From Cinclus cinclus (taxonomy: Eukaryota; Chordata; Aves; Passeriformes; Cinclidae), in the NCBI RefSeq assembly GCF_963662255.1, contig NC_085051.1, positions 58,212,654-58,276,653 on the forward strand: 64,000 bases of DNA, written 5' to 3'. Of the stretch, positions 27,101-39,100 are shown piece after piece. The notes beneath the pieces are model-generated. The model saw only the letters and a program-made list of their open reading frames with translations, made no database searches and had not been told where the DNA came from. A program made the position numbers and the translations under genes. Numbering within the stretch: the stretch's first letter is position 1; every line of letters starts with the position of its first letter.

Positions 27101-30100
27101 AGAGCTGAGTGGGAGCACAAAGGATGAAATAGTTTCTTCTACAAAAAGAATGAATCTGTACCTACAAGCACTGAACTCAGGCAATCCAAGGTGGAGCTAC
27201 CAGGGACAGATCTTTCTTTTATGTTATAAATAGACTGACAAGACCATAAATGCTTCTGTGGAAGAAATGCAGGGGAAAAGGAAGAGCAGCATACACAGGA
27301 TTTGGAGCTCAGAGGAGGAGATGATCAAGACAAGCTGCCAGAATTACAGTTAATGTAATTTTGTTGCTTCACAGTACTTCAATGAGATTTCATCACTTGC
27401 ACATTTGCTTTCTAAGGCAAAGCCTGTAAACTAATTAAGGAAACGACAAGAATTAAACTGATTGCAACAAGTTAACAGCTTTAAACCACGTGGAGATGAG
27501 CATGGTCTTAAAATGTTAATTTGTACCAACAAAAACCAGAAATCCCACAAACCAACAATGACTCACTCCAGAGCTGAGCCGCAGTTTGCAACTTCTCTTG
27601 GAGTGACATTCTGAGAATGCCTCTTTGCATAAAACTGTGAGCAAGAAAGTCTTTAAAGAACATTTGTGCATGGTATGATGCAGGCTGTGCTTCACAGTAG
27701 CCAGAACTCCTACAAATGCACACATGCATGAGAAGGAGGATTAACTAATCAATGTTTAGCTATTTTTAAAGGCTATTCTGTGCATTACACACCACAGATG
27801 CTTAGGGACTTTTTTTATATATAAATCACAGGATCTTCGAATGGTTTGGATTGGAAGAGACTTAAAAATCATCTCATTCCATCTCCTGCCATGGACAGGG
27901 ACATTCACCAGACCAGGGTGCTCCAAGCCCCATCCTACCTGGCCTTGGACAGTCCCAGGAATGGGGCAGCCACAGCTTCTCTGGGCAACCTGTGCCAGGG
28001 CCTCACTCTCCTCACAGGAAAGAATTTTTTCTTAGTATCTAATAAACCACTTCTTTCTGGATATCACCCTTCATTAACTTCAAAATGACTGTTTCCCTGT
28101 ATTTAATTTACAGAGTCAGCTATTTCAATGTTATTTTAAAATACAAATAGGTTGCAACAGACATGGCAATTTGGGTATGATTTTATGTGCTCTCCCACAG
28201 TTACTTAGAGCAAAACCTACACAGGGAACAAGAATTATTTTGAAGTAAAATGTAAATATTTTAATAGCTGATTGCTGATTATTTGTAGTAATTTCAAGCC
28301 TCCTAAAACACACCATGGATTTCATACTTCCTTTATGGACTTAATGCTAATAAATAAAATATATGGTAACAACTTATCATGAGAACGGAAATCCTTGCTT
28401 ATTTTCTGAACAGGAACATTGGAAAATGCCTCTGGCATCTTCCCTCTTCAACAATGTAAAGCAACTGTGACCAATTTTTTTTTTTTTAATGCCATTGTGA
28501 TGCAAGAACCTTAAAAAGGTTAAATGTATGCACCCCACTAAACATGCTACACATACATCCTCCAGGTGACTGTCAGAAATAAGCCTTGAAAAAAATCCCT
28601 CTTAGCAAACACCTGGAGGTTCTACAACTCTTCCCTCTATGAACCATGGAGACCAGCTAGCTGAATATTTTTTTTTATCTAAATAAATTCCTTGCCTTTA
28701 CTCTGGTCTTAAGTGAATGTATCTGTTAAGAACGTGTACTGAAAAGATATTTGAAATAACTGCCTGTTAACATCTTCATTCTAACAGAATCAGAATGGCT
28801 TGCAGCTGAACAGAGCCAAATCCAAATGTTGCTTACACATCCCCTTGCAAAACAGGGAGTATCTGAATATTTAAGCTTGAGAAACAAACATGATGGACTG
28901 CAGTGGATTCCACAGCTTCTCCTACCAGCACATTTACCTGTCTGCAGTCCTTCACTTCACTACTTTATGTTTAGATTAGATTCTTCTTTCTTCTTCCCTG
29001 ACTTAAATACAAGCAAATACAGTAGTAGATACAACCTGTTTTGGATAAAAATCAGGTAATGTTCAGTGTTCCAAAAGCTTCTGTTTCTATGTGGAGATAC
29101 TAGAGTTAAGATTTTCTCTTTCCTTTTACCTGCAGTGCACAGATTGCCAAATGTACCCTCCAAACACAGTTGACTACCTTATTCTGACGTGTTGTAAACT
29201 GGGTAAGAAGCAAAAGCAATATTCAGATTTTTATGTGGATTCAAATTAATTGAATGATTCTTTTAATTTTCATGCAATATTTTTTCTATAATACCTCTGG
29301 ATTTTTTCACTTTTTATGAAATGTGTTATTAAAACCTTGGTTGCTAATGGAAAATAATCCTGAATTGCACCACGTTTTCACCAAAATTCCAGCAATTTGA
29401 ACATGCTGAGTAGATCTGTGTAATGCAATCCCTGTTAAGAGTCCATGACAAGCATTTTCCACATTGTCCTCCTTCCCAGTCAACTCTGGACCACACAAGT
29501 CACTCACCACGGGTGAGGAGGAGGAGGAGGAGCACCAAACCTACATGGTGTTTGTTCCCCCTCCTTAGCTTACAAAAGCCATATAAAGCCTGGAAACCTG
29601 GTGGTACCAATTCTACCACCTCTTAAAGATGTCATCAAAGGCAACACACTTAGAAAGACAGTTTCTGCCAAAACAAAGTTGCACATTTTTAAGCCAGCTG
29701 CTGGAAAAATGGCGGGATCTAATGTCACCAGCTACAGCAGATCTCTCTGCTCCATTATCACTATAAAAGATCCTACTTTAGAAATATAGGATGCTTTCCA
29801 TTCCAGAATCAGACTTTTCTGACTATGTTGTGATTATATATTAAGTAGGTCTGTGTTCATTTGATTATTTAATGATGGCCTACCATGGCTTGGCAGCAGC
29901 TGGACAGGCCCTGACAGCAAAGCTGCTGTGCATACCAAAAGATGGGAATGGGGAAAATAAAATGGCATTTTTAATAATCTCACTCCCATCTCTAATAATA
30001 TAACCAAGTGCAATTCTAAAACAAAAAGCCCACTGAGAATATTCTGGGAGAGGATGGACAGAAGCTATTTTTGACCTTGATTAATAAAAGGAAACACTCT

Positions 30101-33100
30101 ATAAAATATAACATTTCAGTAATTCAACATCTGTAATCAAATACAGGCAAAAAAATCCCCACTCACTTGTCGATTCTCTCTGCAGCTAGAATTACTGCCT
30201 TTCTAAGTGAAAAGAAAATAGAAATTCCTTAAATTCCCTGAATGTTGTCTGTTGCAACACCTAGCATGGCCCATAATAGAAAATATGTATTCTAACAGCT
30301 GGACCAGGAATTTGATTTAATGGGCCATCATGACAGTTTTGCTCTGACATTATCTAAAAAGATTCATATCTACCTTCTGCTACACAGCTTCAGCATGAAG
30401 ATGCTCACCTCACATTCCTACTTGTCACCTGGAAATAATGGATTCCACAGCTTCTCCTATCAGCACATGCACCTTTCTGGAATCCTTTGCTTCACTATTT
30501 AACATTAACATCATTCTTTAAAAAGAATCTCTATTTCTTTCACAGGAATGCCTTTTTTTTTTTTTTAACCACCAAGCTTCCCCCTCCCCCTTCTTTGTTT
30601 GAAATACACAGCATTTTATGCAATAGGCATGAAAAATTATAATAAAAATGGATACTAGAAAACTAGTACAGCAATCCTTGATTTTTAGTGACTGATACTC
30701 TGAAATTTTAACCAATGCTAATACAGACAGAGCAATACAGACTGCAACAGTTCACACCCTGCAAAATGTGGCCTATTCAGTCTTTTTCACTGCAAACAGA
30801 GGGGAAAAAACCCAGAGGATTTTACATTTCTGCACAGATTTATCTCATCATGCCATTATTCTCATACAGACATCTACTCCATTTTCCAACACGCTGATAC
30901 ATGAGCATAAAATTCACACCTAAAAATAGATTCTTATTGTCTCTCTTTTTTATTGTTTTTTTTTTTTTAACCTGGAAAGATCTCCCCTGATCAAGCTCCA
31001 CCAGACTCTTCCCAGATCAGAAACCCAAGTCAAGCCCCCATCCCCAAGCACCGCGCTCACATCACAGATTCGAGCAATCACACGATCCTTACCTAGCAGC
31101 TGCATTCTTTCAAACGCAAAATGGTTTTACTTCCTTTCTATCTAATCTGCCTGGACATATTTTCAGCCCGACTTCCAAATATTCGCTCGCGCTCGCTCTC
31201 TCTCCCCGCGCGGTGGCCGCGGTTAACCGGCATTACTTACATTCTCTTCCGCACGGGTGGAAGGGGTGGGTGGGGGGGGGGGGGGTGGGAGGGGAAATTA
31301 AAAAAAAAAATAAAAATTAATAGAACGAAATAGTAATGCTAAGGAGAACGCGAGGCATTAGATGAAAGGCAGAGGGAAGGGCCAGCCCATCTCCGAGCCC
31401 CCGGCCAGCCCCGGCTCCCGCGGCCGCTCCCCGCGCCTGCGCCGCGCCCGCTCCCGGTTGCCCGGGGAACGCCGAGGCCGCCGCCAAGCGCCATCGGCCA
31501 TTCCGTGTGGGAAGGGAAAGGCCAGGGGGAAAGGGAAGCGGCCTTTGACCTTCCTCCCGACACGCACGGCCCGCACTGCGGCTTTGCGGGGTGTATTGTG
31601 AGAATGGCGCGGTGGGGAAACAAATGAATCCCGCAGCGCTTTCCCTCCCCGCCCCCCACCTCCGCCCGTGCTGCTAAATCCAACACCCAGGCTGCGAGCG
31701 CCGAGCAGAAACAGACGGGAATTCTGTACCCACAGTTTTGATGACACGAAGAAAATGGGTAACTTCACGGAAAAAGAGCCTCTTAAAGTACTCGAATGCT
31801 GAAAAAAACTGTTAATATGAGAATCATGGAATCACATTCCATGATGTGGGTTGGAAGAGACCTTAAAGATCATCCAAGTTCGAATTCCCCACATGGGGAC
31901 ACCTTCCACCAGATCAGCTTCCTCCAAGCCCCGTCCAGCCTGGCCTGGAAGGAACGCTGCCAGGGATCCAGGGGCAGCCACAGCTTCTCTGGGCACCCTG
32001 TGCCAGGGCCTGCCCACTCTCACAGCCAAGAACTCCTTCCCGATGTCTAACCTAAATCCCTCTTTCAGTTTAAAGCCATTGCCCCCCCATGTCCTGTCAC
32101 TCCAGTCCCTCTCCATCTCTCCTGGACCCCTTTATGTCCTGGAAGGGGCTCTCAGGTCTCTCCCAGAGCCTCCTCCAGGTGAACATCCCAGCTCGGCTCC
32201 AGCCCTCAGAACAACTTCGAGGCCTCCACTGGAGCAACCTCCACAGGTCTCTCCTGTGCTGAGGACCTTGGAGCTGGACAAAGTGCTCCAGAGGGGTCTC
32301 ATGAGAGCAGAGGAAAGGGGAGAATCCCCTTCTTGATGCAGCCCAGGACACGTTTAGATTTCTGAGCCACGAGTGCTCACTGCTGGCTCATCCAGTCTTT
32401 TATCCATGAGAACCCCCAAGCCCTCCTCCACAGGGCTGCTCTCCATGAATTCCTCTCCCAGTCTGTACATGCCACAACACGTTAGACACAAAATCCATCC
32501 ACCACAGCATCCCATGATTCCCAACCTAGCACACACGAAGGTCAGTCCTGTACTGCTCTAAACAGCATTTATGGCCCTGTGAATTAGCATAGTTTCAGTC
32601 AACCTCCTGATTTTGCTTGAAAATTTTTGTCTTTTTTTTTTCCTTAAATCACACTACTGTTTTCAGAAACAAGTTATTTTTTTACATAACCTACATACAA
32701 AGAAAAATACAAAAGGAAATTAGAAAAGAAAAATACAAAGATACTGTATTCAAGGTAGAATTACTAATAGGCTCAACCTAATTTTTTTGGTTTTGCCTTT
32801 TCTTTTGACCCAGAACCTTTCTCTATTCTCTGCCTTGAATTCCTAGTTTCTGACATTTGTCTCCTGTTTCTTCAATGGGTAACAGACAACTTGTCACTGC
32901 TCACAAATCTCAATAAATACAACTGTAGCAGAGAGAAGATGAACAGGACTGAAAAGACACTGAAGTGAGCTGAGTCTGAGAATAGCATGCTAGAAACTGC
33001 AGGATTTACAGGCAAGCATCTTATTAAATTATCCCTGAAAAATGACAGAAATTGTCCAGACTCACCGCTACTTCTTCAGTTTTCTCTTCTCTTTTTTGTT

Positions 33101-36100
33101 CCTCTTCATCAGTTTCTGCAGCAGCGGCATCCTCCTCATCACTGCTGGAAGACTCCAGAATTTCACTGATGTCCATTTTCCAGTTCCGAGGAACACCCTT
33201 GGTGCTGAGAAACGTGGTTGCCTCCTGTAGCCCTAGAGAGGAAGGGGCCCTGGCTTTACCTCATCTGCAGCATTCACAGTCACAAAGCATTTTTTATTTC
33301 CTTTCCACCTTCTTAAAAAGCACAGCGCCAACTTAAATGCAATGAATCCATCACAGATCAAGCACCATGGCTTATTTTGCTCTTTCCAAAATATGTTTTT
33401 GATTAAAAAGAAAAAAAAAAAGAAAAAAAAGAAAAAAAAAGAAAAAAGAGCACTGGCCCAAAGAGATGTGACATTAATGTTTGGAACAGAGAGAAAATAC
33501 ATTAGTGAGCAAAGGAGTAAATGGGACAGGCACAAGTTACACTTGTACAATGGAAATACCTCAAATTCTTTTCCTTGAGGAGGTGCTCTGAGGGTGGGAA
33601 ACAGCAAAGCAAAACAAAACCAGATAACCCCAAAATCTGCCCCTCAGTCACAAAAAAAGACTTGAATAAAGGAGCCAGGGAAACACCCAAAAGAAGAACA
33701 TACTGCAATTAACTGTTCAGTGTTGCTGGAGAAGAAAATGCACCAGTTTTTAACACTGCTGACAGAAAAACCTCCACACATTGGTCTCAACTCTTTTTTT
33801 TTTTTTTTTTTGAAAACCATTAGTACCTTTGGTTCCAAAATATTCCCTTGTAGCAAGGAATGTCACAACCCAATTATGTTCTGCACCGGAAAAAAGTCCC
33901 TTTCTTCAATTTATCTCTAACATGGCATCTGCTATTTTATTTTGGCTGTTCTAAAGTTCTTGGACTGTGAAATAGCTATTAAAGACACAGTAGAAGAGAA
34001 ATCATGTTATATTAGACAAATCAATCAAAAACACCTCAAGCTTTCATTCAAAGCATTTTACATCTTGACTTGTAGGGAGCTGCTCCACACCTTTACTGAA
34101 GCCACATACTGTTGTTGAATGAGGACTTTTTACTATAATTTTTAATAAATACAATTTAAACATTTCTCTTTAACACGCTTCATGTTTTGATGGATTGTGG
34201 CATCCATGTCATCCATCCAATTCTGTAAATATTAATCACAGACTGTTGTCATTATGAAGTTTACACCTCACTGTCTGGGTATCTTTAATGTAAAGAGGGT
34301 GTTTTGAGCAATACCACTAAATTTTAGCATTAGGAGAGGTAAATAAATAAGTAAATAAATATAAAAATATATATTCCATTGCTCACTGACACTCCAAATA
34401 GACTACCTTGAAAATACTCTATTCATTTTCCACAAATTTGGACTGGATCAAAATAATGAAATAAAAATGAAATAAAGAATATTTCTACAAGACACAGCTA
34501 TATTCAAAGTTTCTCTAATTTCTCCCACTTAAAATTATTTACAAAATATCCAAGAGCAATCATCAGAAATCATCATTTATCAGCAAATGTCAAAAGAAAT
34601 TTTGTATGAAATTACTTCATTTAAACACCAAGAATTTGTTCTAAATTACCTTTTTTAGGAGAGGACTCTGATTTTGGTAAGTTTTGAAGATCAAGTTCCT
34701 TAATGTCTTTTCTTGCTATTGAGTAACTGTAAAAGAATAAGGTTTTGTCATTACATCACAGAAAAGCAAGCATTTGACTTAGAAAGACAATATTTTTTAA
34801 AATTTTCAAGAGTTATTATCCACTTGCAAGGACCTTGCTAACAATTAATTGCCTAAGGCACTTGGTTTCATTTGGTCCAAACAGAAGAGTAAGTTATCTA
34901 GGGTAAGTTTCCAATCTTTGAAATCCAGGCATTAAAGTATCCTTAAGTAATTAAGAAAACTTTGTAAATGTCCTTTACTATAATTGCTTAACCTGCACAA
35001 ATTTGCAGAGGTCAAACATGCAGGTAAAAATAATTTTCAGAACTGAAAATATTCACAAGAATCAACAGCTGCCCTCCAAAACAAGGGTCTAAGCTAAGAG
35101 GACAGAAGCAAGTAGTCTATTTTCAAAATGCCTTTTCACTAGCACAGAACAACAGTGAAGTCAATTCAGATTTGCATTGATAAGACAGTTGATTTTAATT
35201 TTTAAATCACAAAAGCCTTCTCCTTCTCACAGCAAAACATACTTAGGTTGCTCTGTTCCAATGTCATACTGGATATCAGTCACTGAGTTACAAGAGAAAT
35301 CCTAACCAAACTGCAGGGAAAGCCCTAAAAGTGAGTTAGTCTAACACATTTTTTTGTCTTCTTCCATTACTTCAGAAAATTTGGAGTGTAACCTCAGAAA
35401 TTAGAGGCTGCCATTTTCTGAAGTTAAAGCCTTACTGCTCTGGGGGAAAAAAAAAAAAGCAAACAAAAAGCCAACAGAGCAAGTCTAGATTTTAGCAGTG
35501 ACTTTCAACTCTCAGTACAGAAGGAGCCAGGCTCCAGAAGGATGATGACACATATCTTCATTAAGAGGCCAAAATGAACCAAGTCTTCAGGTACTTGAAA
35601 CACATTTCAGTAATCAAGTACTTGTAACCTACTCAAAGTCTCAGCTATCAAAAATCAAAAACTGCTCACTTTGAAAGAAAGAAGGTGACAGGTGGCCTTT
35701 GGCGAGGAAGTTTTTAGTTACAATGTGTTAACACAGATGAAATGCAGTAACAATGAAAAGACATAAATGCAAGCAGCCTTTCAAAAATCCCAAAAGCAGT
35801 CTTCATGCTCTTATGAGTACATTATTCAATATGTAAGACACAGATCTCCCTTTTGGAGTGGAGGATGGACTAACAGGACCTTTCTTTCCTTTTGAAGGAA
35901 TATGATTCAGATTCTGTAAACATTTTAATTAGCAATTCTGTTTAAATTCTCTTTTCTATTAAATAAAGTAGATGAAACCATTATAAACTATCTAAACAGC
36001 TATGGACATCTGGGCACTGGAGGTAATGAGGCAGATACCCAAACTACTGCAACTGACATCCATAAAGAAGGTAATTTAAGGCAGTAAGGGAAATAATTAA

Positions 36101-39100
36101 AACCAAAACTCACTTTAAAGGATAGAAATTATGTTAAACAAAGAAAAAAAAGGACAAACATCCAGGTGTTCACACTTTAAGTTGTTGATTTTTTTTAATG
36201 AAGAAGCACCAGGAACTTTCTTGATTCAATGAATTCTTATTGTCACATACAATGGAAAGAATGGTGAGGAAGCACAGAAGGACTCAGCTGGAAATAGACA
36301 GTGAATGCCAAAGGTGTCTATCCAGCATTACAGAAAAATGTACCCTTTCCTTTTGGAAGAAATAACATCTTCAGGAGCAATATGTGATGAGTTCCCCAGT
36401 TTCCTCCCACAGATATCTAATCAAAGTGAGCTATCACTTACAATTTGGAATCTGCAAAGGATCGAACTAAACACTGGTCCTTTTTCACCGTGACGTCGTC
36501 ATTGCAGCTCGGTGACACAACCTGAAGATGCAAGTAAAGCATTTCTTTATCAAAACAAACTAACAAAAAAAAGCTGATCTTGAAAGGACAGAAAGGTATA
36601 CTGCAGTAAAACTGCTGCTTTCTGTTTCTTCTGTTGTATTTCCAGTATTGGGTAAACAAACCTATTTGCATTTATACTACGAAGGCCAACAACAACAAAT
36701 TTCAAGAAGTAATTTACCCCAAACTATTGACTTGTTCTGTACAAGCCAAAAAAGTCTAAAATTTCATTTGAAAACTGATCTACTGAGGTTACATCACAGG
36801 ACTCTGTTCATTCTCTCTGCTTTTTTTACTCTTGTTCACACAAATTTTTTTTTTAAAGCATCTATTTTAAAATAAGTCACAAACCCACTTATTTTATACC
36901 AGCTTCTGATTTTCTGGAATTTAAACTGAGACTTAACTGGGTTTTTTGGTTTGTTTTGTTTATTGAGATGTGGATAATATAAATCATTGTGAAATCCAGC
37001 ACATCCTTCCACAGCAGTATCATCTCTAGGCCTAAAGAAAGTGATAAAAATGCATTTGCAGTATTTGTGTTACCACAAACAGGATAGGTTTACGTTTTGC
37101 TCTAGATCATATACAAGCAGAAAATGTTAAATGCAAATATATAACCTCCAAGAACTTAACTCAGCAGTTAAGAACCATGTTAAATAAAAAAAAAATCTGT
37201 CATTAATAATGGGAGCTGCAACCAGAGCATGTACAGTACCACATTTTTATTGAGGTACATACAGGTGGATAAGGAAGTTCACCCTACATTACACCATGTC
37301 TGAAAACATAAAAATGTTTTCTACAGAAAGCAACTTTTAATATGCACATGTAAACTTTTCTGTGTCTATCAATAAGATGCAAAGTGTCTGCCTTTACAAA
37401 ACAAGTCTGCTTGAACCTGGATTTATGTAATGTATATTTATTATCAGCAGTGGCAATGAACAGCTGTATCATTTATTGACAGCCCAATAAAAATAAGCAC
37501 CAACATCTGCTCCTAGAGTAACTGACCACTGGTACAAATGCAAGCATCAAAGAAAGTAGTATTTCATGAAACTGAACGTCTAGGGAAAAAGACAATTACA
37601 TTTAAAAAAAATTTAAATCCCACTGCAATTAGAATCCATAAATCTAGATCCTCTTAAACTGCCTGGGAGTGCAAGTCCTACCATATTTTATTTTTAGAAG
37701 AAAAGTATCATTACACACTGATCATTTTGTATGCAGTTCTAAAACACTTTAATGCCATGAAACTGTAACTTACACATGAATGTTAATCTCTGCTTTCCTA
37801 CTCTTCATAGATACTGCAAAACACTTGTATTTTTAGCAAACATGAGAGTAGAGCTTAGCCTGACTGCATTCACAGCTTTGCTGCAAAAAGAACTCACCAA
37901 AGCTGGGTACCAGTCTGCCTTCTCTGAATTACAAGTCACACTCACAACCTTGCCAAGCAATTCATCGTTGAGGCGCTTCTTATCTTCATCCTCCTCTTCA
38001 CTACTTTCTTCTTCCTTTTCATCTTCAGTACTGGATTATCAAAATGCATAGTATTTTAAAGTTTGTCTGAAGTTACTACTTGAAAACCAAAAACAGCCTA
38101 CAACAAGATTTTTCTTCCTATTTTGCAAATCTTCAAATAAAGAGTTATAATTTTAAGAGCTGAAGTTGCTTAGAATACACTTAAATATTAAGTGCACTTA
38201 GTAAGAGGAATTTTACAGGAATTTTTTCCTGCAAAAGTAGGAGTATTTTACAACAGCATCATGTTAGAATTGGAGACTTGATTCAGGTTTTGACTGTGCA
38301 TAAACATGAAACAAAGAAAGACGCTCTCTACCCCAAAAATTAAAAAAGCACCTTTTTTTTTTTTTAACTGTGTTCAGTATAGAGGTTAAAAATCCTACAT
38401 TTCCTATTAGATGAAAGAAGCATAAATGCTCTTAAGGGTACTACAGGAAAAAAGCCCTTCAATTTCACAATATTGCCAGCATATGGACATGTCTATCAGC
38501 TGTGCACAAAATTCAGGTGACAGAACACTCAGACCATTGCAGCTTCAATAGGACTGTTTCAGTTTTAGCAAAGGACACTAAAGGAAAAGCAGAACACTCT
38601 GAAAACTCACACAGGAAGAGAAGATCTTCTCCCTCTATTGGATTTCTTCCCAATAACTGGAGTTCCAAAGTGCTCTGGGTTGGTTAGTGGCAGTTGATCA
38701 AGTGTCTACGTGGAAACGGGGGAAAACAACAAAGGTTTGCAATAAAAAGATATGAATTAAATATTTATTTTTAATTCCACATCCACCATTGTCTTACCTC
38801 ACTTTCTGCAAAGTGCCTTTCTCCCTTCAAGCATAATGAAGTTCGTCTCAAGGTCCTTTCATCACCGTCATCAAAAACTAGGGTGAAGCCAAGAAAATAC
38901 ATCAGCACAGGTTGATCAGATCTCAATCCCAAGTCTACTGTTTATCTCACAATCAAGAACATTCTCTACAACATCACTTTCAAGCCTCATTTATTCACTC
39001 TTCAGTTCACAAGCAAAAGGAAAGTCAGTATTCAGAACTCAGTCTTGGAATAGATGTTCACACAGATTCAAGCCACTACAAAGTAAGGCTTTGGATGAAA

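Larger units (their letters stand above)
31150..31690. promoter_or_regulatory. Intragenic CpG island in ARID4B intron 11
   Basis: A GC-rich, CpG-dense block sits inside an AT-rich intron. It includes runs such as CCGCGCGGTGGCCGCGG, an NRF1-like GCGCCTGCGC at 31433-31442 and a G-run. Two strong minus-strand splice donors lie at its ARID4B-downstream edge (31240 and 31092). This looks like an alternative promoter and is not explained by the main transcript. Confidence 0.6.
24041..33065 (-). other. ARID4B intron 11, repeat- and CpG-island-bearing
   Basis: 9.0 kb. It holds three CR1 fragments, a CpG island with candidate alternative first exons, a dispersed repeat pair and homopolymer tracts. 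The remainder is AT-rich and featureless to my reading. Confidence 0.7.
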
